Shown here piece after piece: positions 1 through 5,966 of a stretch of DNA of 13,062 bases. The notes beneath the pieces are model-generated. The model searched no databases and was not told where the DNA came from. It worked only from the letters and a program-made list of their open reading frames with translations. Numbering within the stretch: the first letter of the stretch is position 1; every line of letters begins with the position of its first letter. Source of the stretch: CAYJWS01 sp964373925 (GTDB lineage Bacteria > Patescibacteriota > Patescibacteriia > Buchananbacterales > GWA2-38-13); the NCBI GenBank assembly GCA_964373925.1, contig CAYJWS010000034.1:1-13062 (forward strand), given 5' to 3'. The position numbers and the translations under genes were made by a program.

Positions 1-76
1 CGAGATGACAATGTTGCCGTTGTACCACCCATCACTTAAATCCTTCCATTCTTTATTTCTGTCATAGTTACTTTCT

Positions 77-111
77 CTCCCCCTTATGAGGGGGAGATAT
101 AGAGGGGGTCA
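77..111. repeat. GC-rich palindrome, downstream bracket of DUF559 gene 1
   Basis: A perfect-arm palindrome (CTCCCCCTTATGAGGGGGAG, 77-96) is followed by GAGGGGGTCA. The TCA is the complement of the TGA stop codon of the unbroken DUF559 gene, so gene and repeat abut exactly. The same palindrome with small changes occurs at 721-740 and, inside the transketolase gene, at 11420-11439. The palindrome could fold in RNA, but no T-run follows on the minus strand, so it does not look like an ordinary terminator. Bases 1-76 hold nothing else I recognise. Confidence 0.8.
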
Positions 112-165
112 TAGCAATCTTAACTTTTCCTTTAAATCTTCAAATACTCCCTCAATATTATTCAT
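109..165 (-). pseudogene. Detached C-terminal end of DUF559 gene 1
   Basis: Read on the minus strand, this stretch encodes MNNIEGVFEDLKEKLRLL followed by TGA. That matches the C-terminal helix of the second DUF559 protein in the window (DDNIEGVYEKILECLE) and is exactly what the 110-residue upstream piece lacks. Removing 139 nt (166-304, or equivalently 164-302) joins codon 105 of the upstream piece to this ATG in frame, giving a 123-residue protein. The fragment has no start signal of its own and is probably a displaced gene end. Confidence 0.8.
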
Positions 166-304
166 TACCTTGAATTACGAAACCCGCCTTTTCTATCATT
201 CCCCCTCGGCAGGGCTCGGGGGAATCCAGTATTCCCTAGCCTTCTGGATCCCCGATCAGGGTCGGGGATGACAATTTGAGATGAGTTTAGTAATTCAAGG
301 TAAT
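164..304. mobile_element. MITE-like double-hairpin element splitting DUF559 gene 1
   Basis: The ends are a perfect 15-bp inverted repeat: ATTACCTTGAATTAC at 164-178 and GTAATTCAAGGTAAT at 290-304. Inside are two hairpins, ATTCCCCC/GGGGGAAT (198-225) and ATCCCCGA/TCGGGGAT (248-269). They are joined by a short spacer with 'ccagtattccctagccttctgg' character, the layout of the widespread 'GGAATCCAG...CTGGAT' palindromic repeats. There is no transposase, so it would be non-autonomous. Target duplication is ambiguous (AT or TAAT), because the inverted repeat ends resemble the target. Excision of 139 nt would restore the interrupted gene. Confidence 0.75.
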
Positions 305-619
305 TATATCACTATTTGTATATCTTACTATTTTATATCCCAATGAGATCAAATATTTACTCCTTATTTCATCTTCCTCAATAACTTCTTCATCTGCGTG
401 AGTATCTCCATCAATCTCAATTATAAGCTTTTTCTCTGGGCAATAAAAATCTACTATATAATTACCAATGCCGTGCTGTTTTCTAAATTTTAAATTGTAA
501 AATTGTCTTCGTGCCACCTTTGTCCAAAATATTTTTTCTGCTACTGTAGTATTTCTACGTAGCTGTCTTCGTAGGGGAATTGTTCTACGAAATCCTGATT
601 TTGGTCCTCTTATATTCAC
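287..619 (-). CDS. DUF559 / Vsr-like nuclease gene 1, 3' end interrupted
   Basis: 110 residues of the DUF559 family (Pfam PF04480), part of the PD-(D/E)XK nuclease fold and related to very-short-patch repair endonucleases. The core is visible: KFRKQHGIGNYIVDF with D57, then LIIEIDGDTH with E68, D70 and H74. The protein stops at residue 110 with ITLNY, encoded by the end of an inserted element, and lacks the final NIEGV...L helix found at 109-165. It starts with GTG (complement of CAC at 617-619), five bases after a GGGGAGG ribosome binding site that belongs to the neighbouring palindromic repeat. The residue range up to the catalytic core is intact, so a truncated but folded product is possible. 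The cellular role of DUF559 proteins is not established. Confidence 0.8.
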   Translation of the reverse strand: MNIRGPKSGFRRTIPLRRQLRRNTTVAEKIFWTKVARRQFYNLKFRKQHGIGNYIVDFYCPEKKLIIEIDGDTHADEEVIEEDEIRSKYLISLGYKIVRYTNSDIITLNY

Positions 620-620
620 C

Positions 621-653
621 GTGACCTCCCCAACCCCTCCTCATGAGAAGGGG
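621..653. repeat. GC-rich palindrome, upstream bracket of DUF559 gene 1
   Basis: TGACCTCCCC is followed by the near-perfect palindrome CCCCTCCTCATGAGAAGGGG (634-653, one mismatch per arm). Read toward the gene it gives GGGGAGGTCACG before the GTG start, so the repeat supplies the ribosome binding site. Together with GGGGGTCA at 104-111 it forms an inverted bracket around the DUF559 gene. Confidence 0.8.
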
Positions 654-718
654 AAATATTTATTTAATTTTATTTCACTATTTCTTTATTTTCTCGTGAA
701 AGGGACGACCAACACTTC

Positions 719-755
719 CTCTCCCCCTTATGAGAGGGAGATTGAGAGGGGGTCA
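719..755. repeat. GC-rich palindrome with GGGGGTCA end
   Basis: CTCCCCCTTATGAGAGGGAG is followed by GAGAGGGGGTCA, the same arrangement as at 77-111 but with no gene attached. It lies in the repeat-rich gap between DUF559 gene 1 and the oxidoreductase gene. Confidence 0.75.
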
Positions 756-777
756 AGGCAGGATCATGAGGAGGTCT

Positions 778-854
778 GGGTCATTGCTTCTCCGCCAGCC
801 GGCGGATCGCAATGACCCCCCCCTCACCCTACCCTCTCCCACCAAGGGAGAGGG
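778..854. repeat. Two adjacent palindromes of different families
   Basis: First, GGGTCATTGC (778-787) pairs with GCAATGACCC (809-818) around an inner TCCGCC/GGCGGA stem. This is the 'GTCATTGC...GCAATGAC' repeat seen in many bacteria. It runs directly into CCCTCACCCT and a CCCTCTCCC/GGGAGAGGG hairpin (832-854), the family that recurs inside the transketolase gene. The gap 620-881 contains nothing but such repeats, plus an AAGTTTTATGTTTCAAG low-complexity stretch beside the oxidoreductase stop codon. Confidence 0.75.
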
Positions 855-881
855 AATAAGTTTTAAGTTTTATGTTTCAAG

Positions 882-2633
882 TTACAAGAATTTTCTCACC
901 TTCTCCACAATCTCCTCCGGCCAGAACTGGCGGCCGTCGTATTTTAATAGTTGCTTGTCGGGCGTAATGCCTGTTTCAGCGCGCAGTAAATGCCCAAACT
1001 GCCCTGAATAATTATTTTCAATATTTACAAGCTTTTTCACGCCTTTCAGCGCCTTTTCAATAGTATGCGGAACAATAGGCCAAACTGCCGGAATATGGAC
1101 GTAATTCACGTCCTTGAGGTGCGGCAGGGCTTCAAGCACAGGATTTCGCGTTGAACCCCAGCCCAACAGCGTCAGCTTTGCTTTTTTAGGACCATATACT
1201 TGCGGCTCTGGCAATTCTTTTATAGCGCCAAGGATTTTTCTGGCGCGTTTATCTACCTGCTCCACGCGCATAGGCTCGTGCCAGCCTTCAATGGCATAGC
1301 CGTATTCATCATGCTCATCGGAGTTTGCCAAATGTATTCCTCCGGCAGTCCCGGGCAGAGTGCGCGGCGAAACTCCGTCTTTGACAATTTTAAATCGTAG
1401 ATACTTCTCATTCATGTCCGCAAGCTCTTTTTCCGTTACAATTTTCCCGCGTTCAATTTTCACTTCCGTATCCATGGAATCCATGGTAAAACCGCCCTCG
1501 GATGTATATTTATCTAAAAGGAGAAAAACCGGAATCTGATATTTTTCCGCGAGATTAAACGCAAGGCTTGAAAACGTAAAAGCCTCCTGCGGATTTGCAG
1601 GCGCCAAAACTACGCGGGGGAAATCTCCATGGCTGCAGTTTACTATAAATTTCAAATCCCCTTGCTCCGTCCACGTTGGGAGCCCGGTTGCGGGTCCCGG
1701 ACGCGAACATACCGCAATCACTGCCGGCGTCTCCGTCATTGCGGAGAGCGCGACCGCTTCCGCCATAAGCGCAAACCCTCCGCCCGATGTTCCTACCATT
1801 GCGCGAGCGCCGGAATACATGGCTCCAAGCATCACGTGAACGCCCGCGATCTCATCTTCGGGCTGATACACGAGCATGCCAGTCTTTTTCGCCCAGCCGG
1901 CCATCGCGTGAAGTATAGAAGACGAAGGAGACATGGGATACGCAACATACAGCCGGCATCCAGAAGCAATGGCCCCAAGCGCGAGCGCCTGATTGCATGA
2001 AATTATTATTTTAGGATCTCCGGTCTTGTGGCTCTTTAAATCATATACGTACTTTTCTGGATGAAAATGGTCTTGAGCAAAACGATATCCTACCTCTATT
2101 GCCCGCCTGTTCATCGCCTGCACTTCCTCGCCTTTTCTTTTAAAAATTTGGTCAATAACGTCATCGGCCGCCTGAATATCAAACTCCAAAAGCCCCAAAG
2201 ACGCTCCTACAAAAATTATATTAGCAACGATTTTTTTAAGATTATTTTTTTCTATAAGTTCCTCAATAGGCAAGCCGTACAAAATATGTCTTGAGGATCC
2301 GGACGCTTTTCGCACGTCTTCTTCCAAGATGCTTGAACTGTCAAAAATAAGGACTCCGTCATCGCTCAATTCATTGATGTGCATTTTCACAGTATCGTCG
2401 TTGAGCGCGAGCAAAAGATTCACGGTCTTATAAATTGCCGAGATGGGGCGTGACGCCAAGCTCACGGCATACGTTACGTGCCCCCCGCGAATAATGGAGG
2501 GAAACTCGGAATAGCCAAAAGTATAATATCCGCGCCGCGCGACAATCTTTGAAAATATCGCTCCCGCAGACTGCTGGCCTTGCCCCGCCTCTCCGCCTAT
2601 TTTCCATGTAAAAATTGAGTTTTTGTTTTCCAT
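882..2633 (-). CDS. korA: 2-oxoacid:ferredoxin oxidoreductase, fused gamma-alpha subunit (KorA type)
   Basis: 583 residues that oxidatively decarboxylate a 2-oxoacid to an acyl-CoA together with a TPP-binding beta subunit, passing electrons to ferredoxin in the cytoplasm. Residues about 8-195 are the gamma domain, with IGGEAGQGQQSAG at 12-24 and SIIRGGHVTYAV at 46-57. Residues about 207-583 are the alpha domain: YPMSPSSS at 232-239, TSGGGFALM at 282-290, RPGPATGLPTWTEQGDL at 311-327 and NNYSGQ at 540-545. The order gamma then alpha is normal for fused KorA proteins. YPMSPSS replaces the commoner YPITPSS, a mild Thr-to-Ser change. The ATG lies 12 bases after the stop of the small Cys/His-rich gene, so the two are probably co-transcribed. 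No strong ribosome binding site is at the usual distance (GGGAG is about 20 bases away). No beta subunit gene is in the window, and substrate specificity cannot be read from sequence. Confidence 0.92.
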   Translation of the reverse strand: MENKNSIFTWKIGGEAGQGQQSAGAIFSKIVARRGYYTFGYSEFPSIIRGGHVTYAVSLASRPISAIYKTVNLLLALNDDTVKMHINELSDDGVLIFDSSSILEEDVRKASGSSRHILYGLPIEELIEKNNLKKIVANIIFVGASLGLLEFDIQAADDVIDQIFKRKGEEVQAMNRRAIEVGYRFAQDHFHPEKYVYDLKSHKTGDPKIIISCNQALALGAIASGCRLYVAYPMSPSSSILHAMAGWAKKTGMLVYQPEDEIAGVHVMLGAMYSGARAMVGTSGGGFALMAEAVALSAMTETPAVIAVCSRPGPATGLPTWTEQGDLKFIVNCSHGDFPRVVLAPANPQEAFTFSSLAFNLAEKYQIPVFLLLDKYTSEGGFTMDSMDTEVKIERGKIVTEKELADMNEKYLRFKIVKDGVSPRTLPGTAGGIHLANSDEHDEYGYAIEGWHEPMRVEQVDKRARKILGAIKELPEPQVYGPKKAKLTLLGWGSTRNPVLEALPHLKDVNYVHIPAVWPIVPHTIEKALKGVKKLVNIENNYSGQFGHLLRAETGITPDKQLLKYDGRQFWPEEIVEKVRKFL

Positions 2634-2645
2634 TTTATATTTTTA

Positions 2646-2948
2646 TTATTTTTCTCCCTTTTCTTTCGAATCTCTTAACCTTTTCTCTTCAATTTCTTTT
2701 TGTTCTTGTATTCCGCGTTCTGCATCTTCATATATTTCCTTTATAAACCTTAAACCTTCTCCCCTATGATGTGGGCAAAAAAATTGCCCTTCAATAAAAC
2801 AACCTGCCTGTTCAAAGCAGTCATCTCTTGAACATTGTACAAACTCATCCTCTGGAATCTTTTTGATTAAACATCCTTTCTTAATGAGCTCAAGTTCAAT
2901 TTTTTCTAATTCTTCTGAATTATCAAATATTTGTTCTCGTTCTTTCAT
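2646..2948 (-). CDS. Small Cys/His-rich (zinc-binding-like) protein
   Basis: About 100 residues, not recognised. Its middle holds a C-x4-C-x5-C-x7-C-P-H-H pattern (VQCSRDDCFEQAGC...FFCPHHRGE), which looks like a small zinc-binding knuckle. It is flanked by an acidic N-terminal helix (EELEKIELELIKKG) and a highly charged Lys/Glu C-terminal helix. The ATG at 2948 is preferred because AAGG lies just upstream. An in-frame ATG at 2972 would add eight residues but has no such signal and sits on a likely -10 region (TGCTATATT). It sits between the GH1 gene (ending at 3005) and the oxidoreductase gene with very short gaps, so the three may form one operon. A role as a metal-binding accessory factor is only a guess. 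Confidence 0.7.
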   Translation of the reverse strand: MKEREQIFDNSEELEKIELELIKKGCLIKKIPEDEFVQCSRDDCFEQAGCFIEGQFFCPHHRGEGLRFIKEIYEDAERGIQEQKEIEEKRLRDSKEKGEK

Positions 2949-3004
2949 ATGCCTTATTGCACATAATAACATTTATAATAAATATAGCATATTTCCATGT
3001 TTGC

Positions 3005-4336
3005 TCATAACCGTTTTCTCCTTTCCCGCTCTACCGAATGTCCTATGTACGCCAAAAGATGGTGGGGAATGCTATTGGTCTTACAAATTTCTGAATATAC
3101 CAGCGCCGCCTGTCGATAGGTTCTCTGATACGTTTTATAGTTTACATCCAAAAGCCCAAAACGGGGCGCAAATCCCTTTTCCCATTCAAAGTTATCCATA
3201 AGCGACCAGTAAAAATATCCGCGAACGTCCACGCCTGCCTGTATCGCGTGATACACCTCTTTGAGATATGAAACAATATAGCGCGAACGTTTTGACTCGT
3301 TGGTTGTAGCAATGCCATTTTCTGTAATGTATATGGGTATCTTATACCGGCGAAAATCCAAGAGCACGTCAAAAATACCCTGCGGGTAGACCTCCCAGCC
3401 AACCGACGACATCTCGCGCTTTTCGTTGCGCGCTTCCAAAAAAAACTTAATCGTCCTAAAATGCGGCTCCTTGAGCCGATAGTGGAAATAATAATTAATG
3501 CCGATAAAATCATGGGTCTCTCCTGTAAGAAAATAAAATGAATGGTTCCAAATCCAATCAGACACGCGCATAAAAAGCCATGATAAAAAAGAATGTTTTT
3601 GATATGTGTGAAGCGAAACGGAGTTTATTGCGGCGCCTACCTTTGGCGGATGCCAGTCTTTCTTTTTATACAAGCTATGAATAATCCTATATGCTCCCCT
3701 GTGCGCACGTGCGAGATTATGGTAGGCGCGATACGATAAAAAATAACTTTTCTTTCCCGGAGGCCACACTCCCGAAAGATACGACATAGTACAGTACACC
3801 ATAGGCTCATTCACGGTTATCCAAAAATGCGCGATATCGCCCAGCTCTCCAATCACAAACCTTACAAAACGCAAAAAATAAAAAACCGACCTGCGCCTCG
3901 TCCATCCGCCTTTTTTTTGAAACCATCCTGGATTTGTAAAATGATGAAGAGTTATGACTGGTTGTATGCGCCTCTTGTGCAAAGCCAAGATGACATTTCG
4001 ATAATGCTCAACAGCATTTTTATCCCACTCGCCTTCTTTGGGCTCTACTCGAGACCATTCAATAGAAAAACGATGGGCGTTTTGATGGAGATCTTTTGCG
4101 TAATCAAAATCTTTTTCATACAATTCATAGTGATTGCAGGCATTGCCGGAATGAGATCTTGTGGAAAAATTTTTTTCCCATTCTGACCAGTCACTATTCG
4201 TATTTTTTCCCTCAACCTGATACGCGGAGGTCGCAGCGCCCCAAAGAAAATGCCGCGGGAAATAAAGCGTCCGGTGAAACCTTAGCCTGTCTCCCTTAAA
4301 ACGTGCGATGCGCTTAATATGTTGATGCAAAGCCAT
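3005..4336 (-). CDS. GH1 family beta-glycosidase
   Basis: 443 residues of the glycoside hydrolase family 1 TIM barrel, the usual length. The N-terminal signature FLWGAATSAYQVEG is at 30-43, the acid/base catalyst E177 is in ITVNEP and the nucleophile E339 is in YITENG. Sugar-binding H131 (ITLHHF) and the WSLMDNFEWEKGF aglycone-side segment at 377-389 are also present. There is no signal peptide, so it should act in the cytoplasm on imported beta-linked di- or oligosaccharides. The exact sugar (gluco-, galacto-, phospho-) cannot be told from these motifs. The basic C-terminus (VERERRKRL) and the short basic N-terminal extension before YFPRHFLWG are slightly unusual. The start follows a run of 7-base tandem repeats by four bases and has no ribosome binding site. 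Downstream genes are close and in the same direction. Confidence 0.93.
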   Translation of the reverse strand: MALHQHIKRIARFKGDRLRFHRTLYFPRHFLWGAATSAYQVEGKNTNSDWSEWEKNFSTRSHSGNACNHYELYEKDFDYAKDLHQNAHRFSIEWSRVEPKEGEWDKNAVEHYRNVILALHKRRIQPVITLHHFTNPGWFQKKGGWTRRRSVFYFLRFVRFVIGELGDIAHFWITVNEPMVYCTMSYLSGVWPPGKKSYFLSYRAYHNLARAHRGAYRIIHSLYKKKDWHPPKVGAAINSVSLHTYQKHSFLSWLFMRVSDWIWNHSFYFLTGETHDFIGINYYFHYRLKEPHFRTIKFFLEARNEKREMSSVGWEVYPQGIFDVLLDFRRYKIPIYITENGIATTNESKRSRYIVSYLKEVYHAIQAGVDVRGYFYWSLMDNFEWEKGFAPRFGLLDVNYKTYQRTYRQAALVYSEICKTNSIPHHLLAYIGHSVERERRKRL

Positions 4337-4340
4337 AAAA

Positions 4341-4396
4341 ATATCTAATATCTAATATCTAATATCTAATATCTAATATCTAATATCTAATATCTA
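4341..4396. repeat. Heptanucleotide tandem repeat (ATATCTA)x8
   Basis: Eight perfect copies of ATATCTA (TAGATAT on the coding strand) end four bases before the GH1 start codon. They therefore form the immediate 5' leader or promoter of that gene. A perfect short tandem array of this kind can change length by replication slippage. Each unit carries an in-frame-capable TAG, so no N-terminal extension of the enzyme can run through it. Confidence 0.97.
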
Positions 4397-4531
4397 AAAA
4401 AATTATACCATATTTTTAAATAATGTGGGTATAGAATATCAGTCATAGTCCGCACTTTCGGCTCTATAGCGGAGAGATATATAGAGATAATAAGGTAAAA
4501 ATCTCCTACAATTTCATAATGCCTGGCTATT

Positions 4532-4568
4532 ACCCCGCAATTATCCGCCATGGGCGGAAATGCGGGGT
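4532..4568. repeat. Nested hairpin ACCCCGCA...TGCGGGGT
   Basis: The outer arms ACCCCGCA/TGCGGGGT enclose TCCGCC ATG GGCGGA. The TCCGCC/GGCGGA inner stem recurs at 791-806 and as a wider-spaced pair at 4666-4702, so this is another dispersed palindrome. The gap 4397-4630 has no credible gene. Confidence 0.7.
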
Positions 4569-4630
4569 TAATGCTTTCTACGCTTCGCTTCGCCCCGCCC
4601 TGGTGGGGCTAGCTCAGCGTGAAAGACATT

Positions 4631-4660
4631 AAAAAAGCGGGTAACACTAGGCTACCCGCG
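4631..4660 (-). terminator. Intrinsic terminator of the hypothetical gene
   Basis: On the minus strand, GCGGGTA and TACCCGC form a stem around a 9-base loop and are followed directly by TTTTTT. It lies about 90 bases after the stop codon at 4748; the space between holds a TCCGCC/GGCGGA inverted pair. Confidence 0.75.
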
Positions 4661-4747
4661 ACTTGTCCGCCATCGGCTACGCTTTAGGCGTTAGTGGGCG
4701 GAAATTTGAGAATTATTCTCTTCGTTGTTTTATTTTATGAACTATTA

Positions 4748-5077
4748 TTACGCCTTCAGTATTTCAACTTTCACATCAACGATGTGTTTAACTGGAATAA
4801 TATATCTTGGCAATCTGCAAAGATCATGATCGAGTTGTAGCACCGTGGGGCGCAAAGCAAGATGGCCGTTAAAAAAACCGGCCTTGTGGGTGTGAGCTTT
4901 CAGCTCTTTCGGAGTCATAAAACCTATGACCGTCTTTTCACCGCAACCTCGGCGGCGAGACTTAAACTTTCGTCTCACCCCCAACTGGTAGCACGTCACG
5001 TACTCTCCCTTTTCAAGCAAAGCCACTTGCTCGCTGACTTGACGCTCTACCAACGCGATCACTTCTTGCTTTTCCAT
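4748..5077 (-). CDS. Hypothetical protein, 109 residues
   Basis: I do not recognise this protein. It has an N-terminal amphipathic helix (residues 1-24, MEKQEVIALVERQVSEQVAL), a very basic middle (VRRKFKSRRRGCGEK, about 34-48), and a C-terminal half with alternating hydrophobic residues ending in IIPVKHIVDVKVEIL, which suggests beta strands. No signal peptide or membrane helix is seen. Evidence that it is real: an AGGG site seven bases before the ATG, a good sigma70-type promoter about 130 bases upstream, and a terminator after the stop. It appears to be a single-gene unit. The basic middle could bind nucleic acid, but this is inference. Confidence 0.65.
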   Translation of the reverse strand: MEKQEVIALVERQVSEQVALLEKGEYVTCYQLGVRRKFKSRRRGCGEKTVIGFMTPKELKAHTHKAGFFNGHLALRPTVLQLDHDLCRLPRYIIPVKHIVDVKVEILKA

Positions 5078-5204
5078 GTGGAAACCCTAACCCTTCGTAC
5101 AAAAACGCCACCGAAATCAAAAACCACTCGACACAAAAAAACTTTCAATCACCCCCTCTCCACCATAATGCAAGAGAATAATTTTGAAAGAACATCCTTC
5201 ATAT

Positions 5205-5233
5205 ATCTTAGAATGCGTCCAAAAACTTGTCAA
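5205..5233 (-). promoter_or_regulatory. Sigma70-like promoter of the hypothetical gene
   Basis: On the minus strand there is a consensus -35 TTGACA (complement of 5228-5233), a 17-base spacer and TAAGAT as -10 (complement of 5205-5210). Transcription would start near 5198, leaving a leader of about 120 bases before the ATG at 5077. That leader contains GGTGGAGAGGGGGTGATTG, but no start codon follows it at a usable distance. Confidence 0.75.
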
Positions 5234-5244
5234 TAAGTCTAACA

Positions 5245-5357
5245 ATAAAAAGGATCCTAAGATTCAAGATCCTTTTTTGCGTATGGAGTAACAAAATATG
5301 GGTTTATATCTATGGTTACCTCCAAAATTACAATAACTAAGGCGTAAGAAAGAACTT
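5245..5357 (-). ncRNA. Candidate small RNA (promoter-to-terminator unit)
   Basis: A minus-strand unit of about 110 bases starts downstream of a near-consensus promoter (5363-5391) and ends in a hairpin plus T-run (5247-5277). Internally GGAGGTAAC (complement of 5315-5323) pairs with GTTACTCC (complement of 5285-5292) with one bulged base, hiding a perfect GGAGG. No ATG, GTG or TTG follows GGAGG at a working distance. The frame five bases later begins at ATA and reads IDINPYFVTPYAKKDLES, then stops inside the terminator. A structured sRNA is preferred over a small protein. It matches no RNA family I know. Confidence 0.5.
5247..5277 (-). terminator. Intrinsic terminator of the small RNA unit
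   Basis: AAAAGGATC and GATCCTTTT form a stem around an 11-base loop. A T-run follows on the minus strand (TTTTTATT) and a longer one on the plus strand, so it could work in both directions. No plus-strand gene needs it. Confidence 0.7.
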
Positions 5358-5362
5358 ATCTT

Positions 5363-5391
5363 ATTGTAAGATGAAATCAAATTTTAGTCAA
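5363..5391 (-). promoter_or_regulatory. Sigma70-like promoter of the small RNA unit
   Basis: TTGACT (complement of 5386-5391), a 17-base spacer and TACAAT (complement of 5363-5368) each differ from consensus by one base. It starts right at the end of the HU terminator T-run. The -10 is part of a 9-bp inverted repeat, TTACAATAA (5328-5336) with TTATTGTAA (5361-5369), which could be an operator. Confidence 0.7.
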
Positions 5392-5430
5392 AAAACTCAT
5401 CCTTGGCTAACGCAAAGGATGAGTTTTACC
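5392..5430 (-). terminator. Intrinsic terminator of the HU gene
   Basis: On the minus strand AAACTCATCCTT and AAGGATGAGTTT form a perfect 12-bp stem with a loop of about 10 bases, followed by TTTTTT. It begins about 23 bases after the HU stop codon. Confidence 0.88.
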
Positions 5431-5452
5431 TTACGATAATCAATTTTTAAGA

Positions 5453-5734
5453 TTACAATACCGCTTCTTTTGCCGCTTTAGCTACTCTGAATTTCACTAC
5501 GGTTTTTGCTAGAATTTTTATAGATTCTCCGGTCGCAGGATTTCTACCCATTCTCTCTTTTCTGTGGACCTTAACGAGCTTTCCAATCCCCGGAACTACG
5601 AATTCTCCGCTCCCTTTCACTTCCTTATACGCAAGCTCTGTTAATTTTTCCATCAACGTGGTCACGTCTTTTTTGCTTAACCCAGTGCTTTCAGCAAGCG
5701 AGCTGAGCACTTGTGACTTTGTCATTTTTGCCAT
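5453..5734 (-). CDS. hup: HU family DNA-binding protein
   Basis: 93 residues, the normal length of HU, a dimeric nucleoid protein that bends DNA. The N-terminal helices (MTKSQVLSSLAESTGLSKKD) form the dimer body. GIGKLVKVHRKERMGRNPATGE (about 49-70) contains the DNA-binding arm, with P66 in RNPATGE as the residue that intercalates between base pairs. KTVVKFRVAKAAKEAV closes the fold. The chosen ATG is the first in frame; MAKMTKSQ is a typical HU beginning. It is transcribed alone from an extended -10 promoter and ends at a strong terminator. No Shine-Dalgarno sequence precedes the ATG, only an A-rich leader. Confidence 0.95.
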   Translation of the reverse strand: MAKMTKSQVLSSLAESTGLSKKDVTTLMEKLTELAYKEVKGSGEFVVPGIGKLVKVHRKERMGRNPATGESIKILAKTVVKFRVAKAAKEAVL

Positions 5735-5775
5735 ATTTTTTTGTTAATTATTATTTATTATTTTCTTATATATAT

Positions 5776-5784
5776 ATTATATCA
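5776..5784 (-). promoter_or_regulatory. Extended -10 promoter of HU
   Basis: TGATATAAT on the minus strand is a perfect TGnTATAAT extended -10 with no good -35, as expected for this promoter class. The start would be near 5770, giving a leader of about 35 bases of almost pure A/T. Confidence 0.7.
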
Positions 5785-5848
5785 AAAACCCTTAAAAACA
5801 CCATATCTATCCATCCACAGGGGGAAATCAAATCCAAAGCACAAAACT

Positions 5849-5956
5849 GTAACCCCTCCTACATCTCCCCTTACAGGTAAGGGGAGGAAGGGTGGGGTTA
5901 TGAGATTTCGAATTTCGTCCTTCGACTTTACTCAGGACGACCCTGAGCATGTCGAA
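5849..5956. repeat. Two palindromic repeats between HU and the isomerase
   Basis: The first (5849-5900) has TAACCCC/GGGGTTA arms around CTCCCCTTA cagg TAAGGGGAG, another member of the CCCCTC family. The second (5921-5956) has TTCGAC..CTCAGG paired with CCTGAG..GTCGAA around ACGA-type loops, the very widespread 'CCTTCGACAAGCTCAGG' repeat. It ends eleven bases before the isomerase stop codon and could serve as a 3' hairpin for that mRNA. Confidence 0.8.
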
Positions 5957-5966
5957 TGGGTCGGAT

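Noticed and set aside
730..1011. Plus-strand frame running from the repeats into the oxidoreductase gene
   Set aside because: It consists of translated palindromes (ASPPAGG, LTLPSPTKGEG type) and the antisense of korA.
4341..4396. Possible CRISPR array
   Set aside because: The units are contiguous 7-base repeats without spacers.
4608..4680. tRNA-like GGGGCTAGCTCAGCG beginning
   Set aside because: No T-arm (GGTTCGAATCC type), no anticodon arm and no matching acceptor stem follow; the stretch contains a terminator hairpin instead.
4862..5236. Plus-strand reading frame of 124 codons opposite the hypothetical gene
   Set aside because: It has no ribosome binding site, runs through a promoter and a leader on the other strand, and its protein looks random. 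The minus-strand frame has promoter, binding site and terminator.
5294..5332. Plus-strand 12-codon frame MGLYLWLPPKLQ after GGAG
   Set aside because: Very short, no plus-strand promoter is seen, and the GGAG is one arm of the minus-strand stem.
5278..5360. Small protein IDINPYFVTPYAKKDLES with an ideal GGAGG
   Set aside because: Only ATA is available as a start at the right distance, and GGAGG is paired in a stem; kept only as an alternative to the sRNA.
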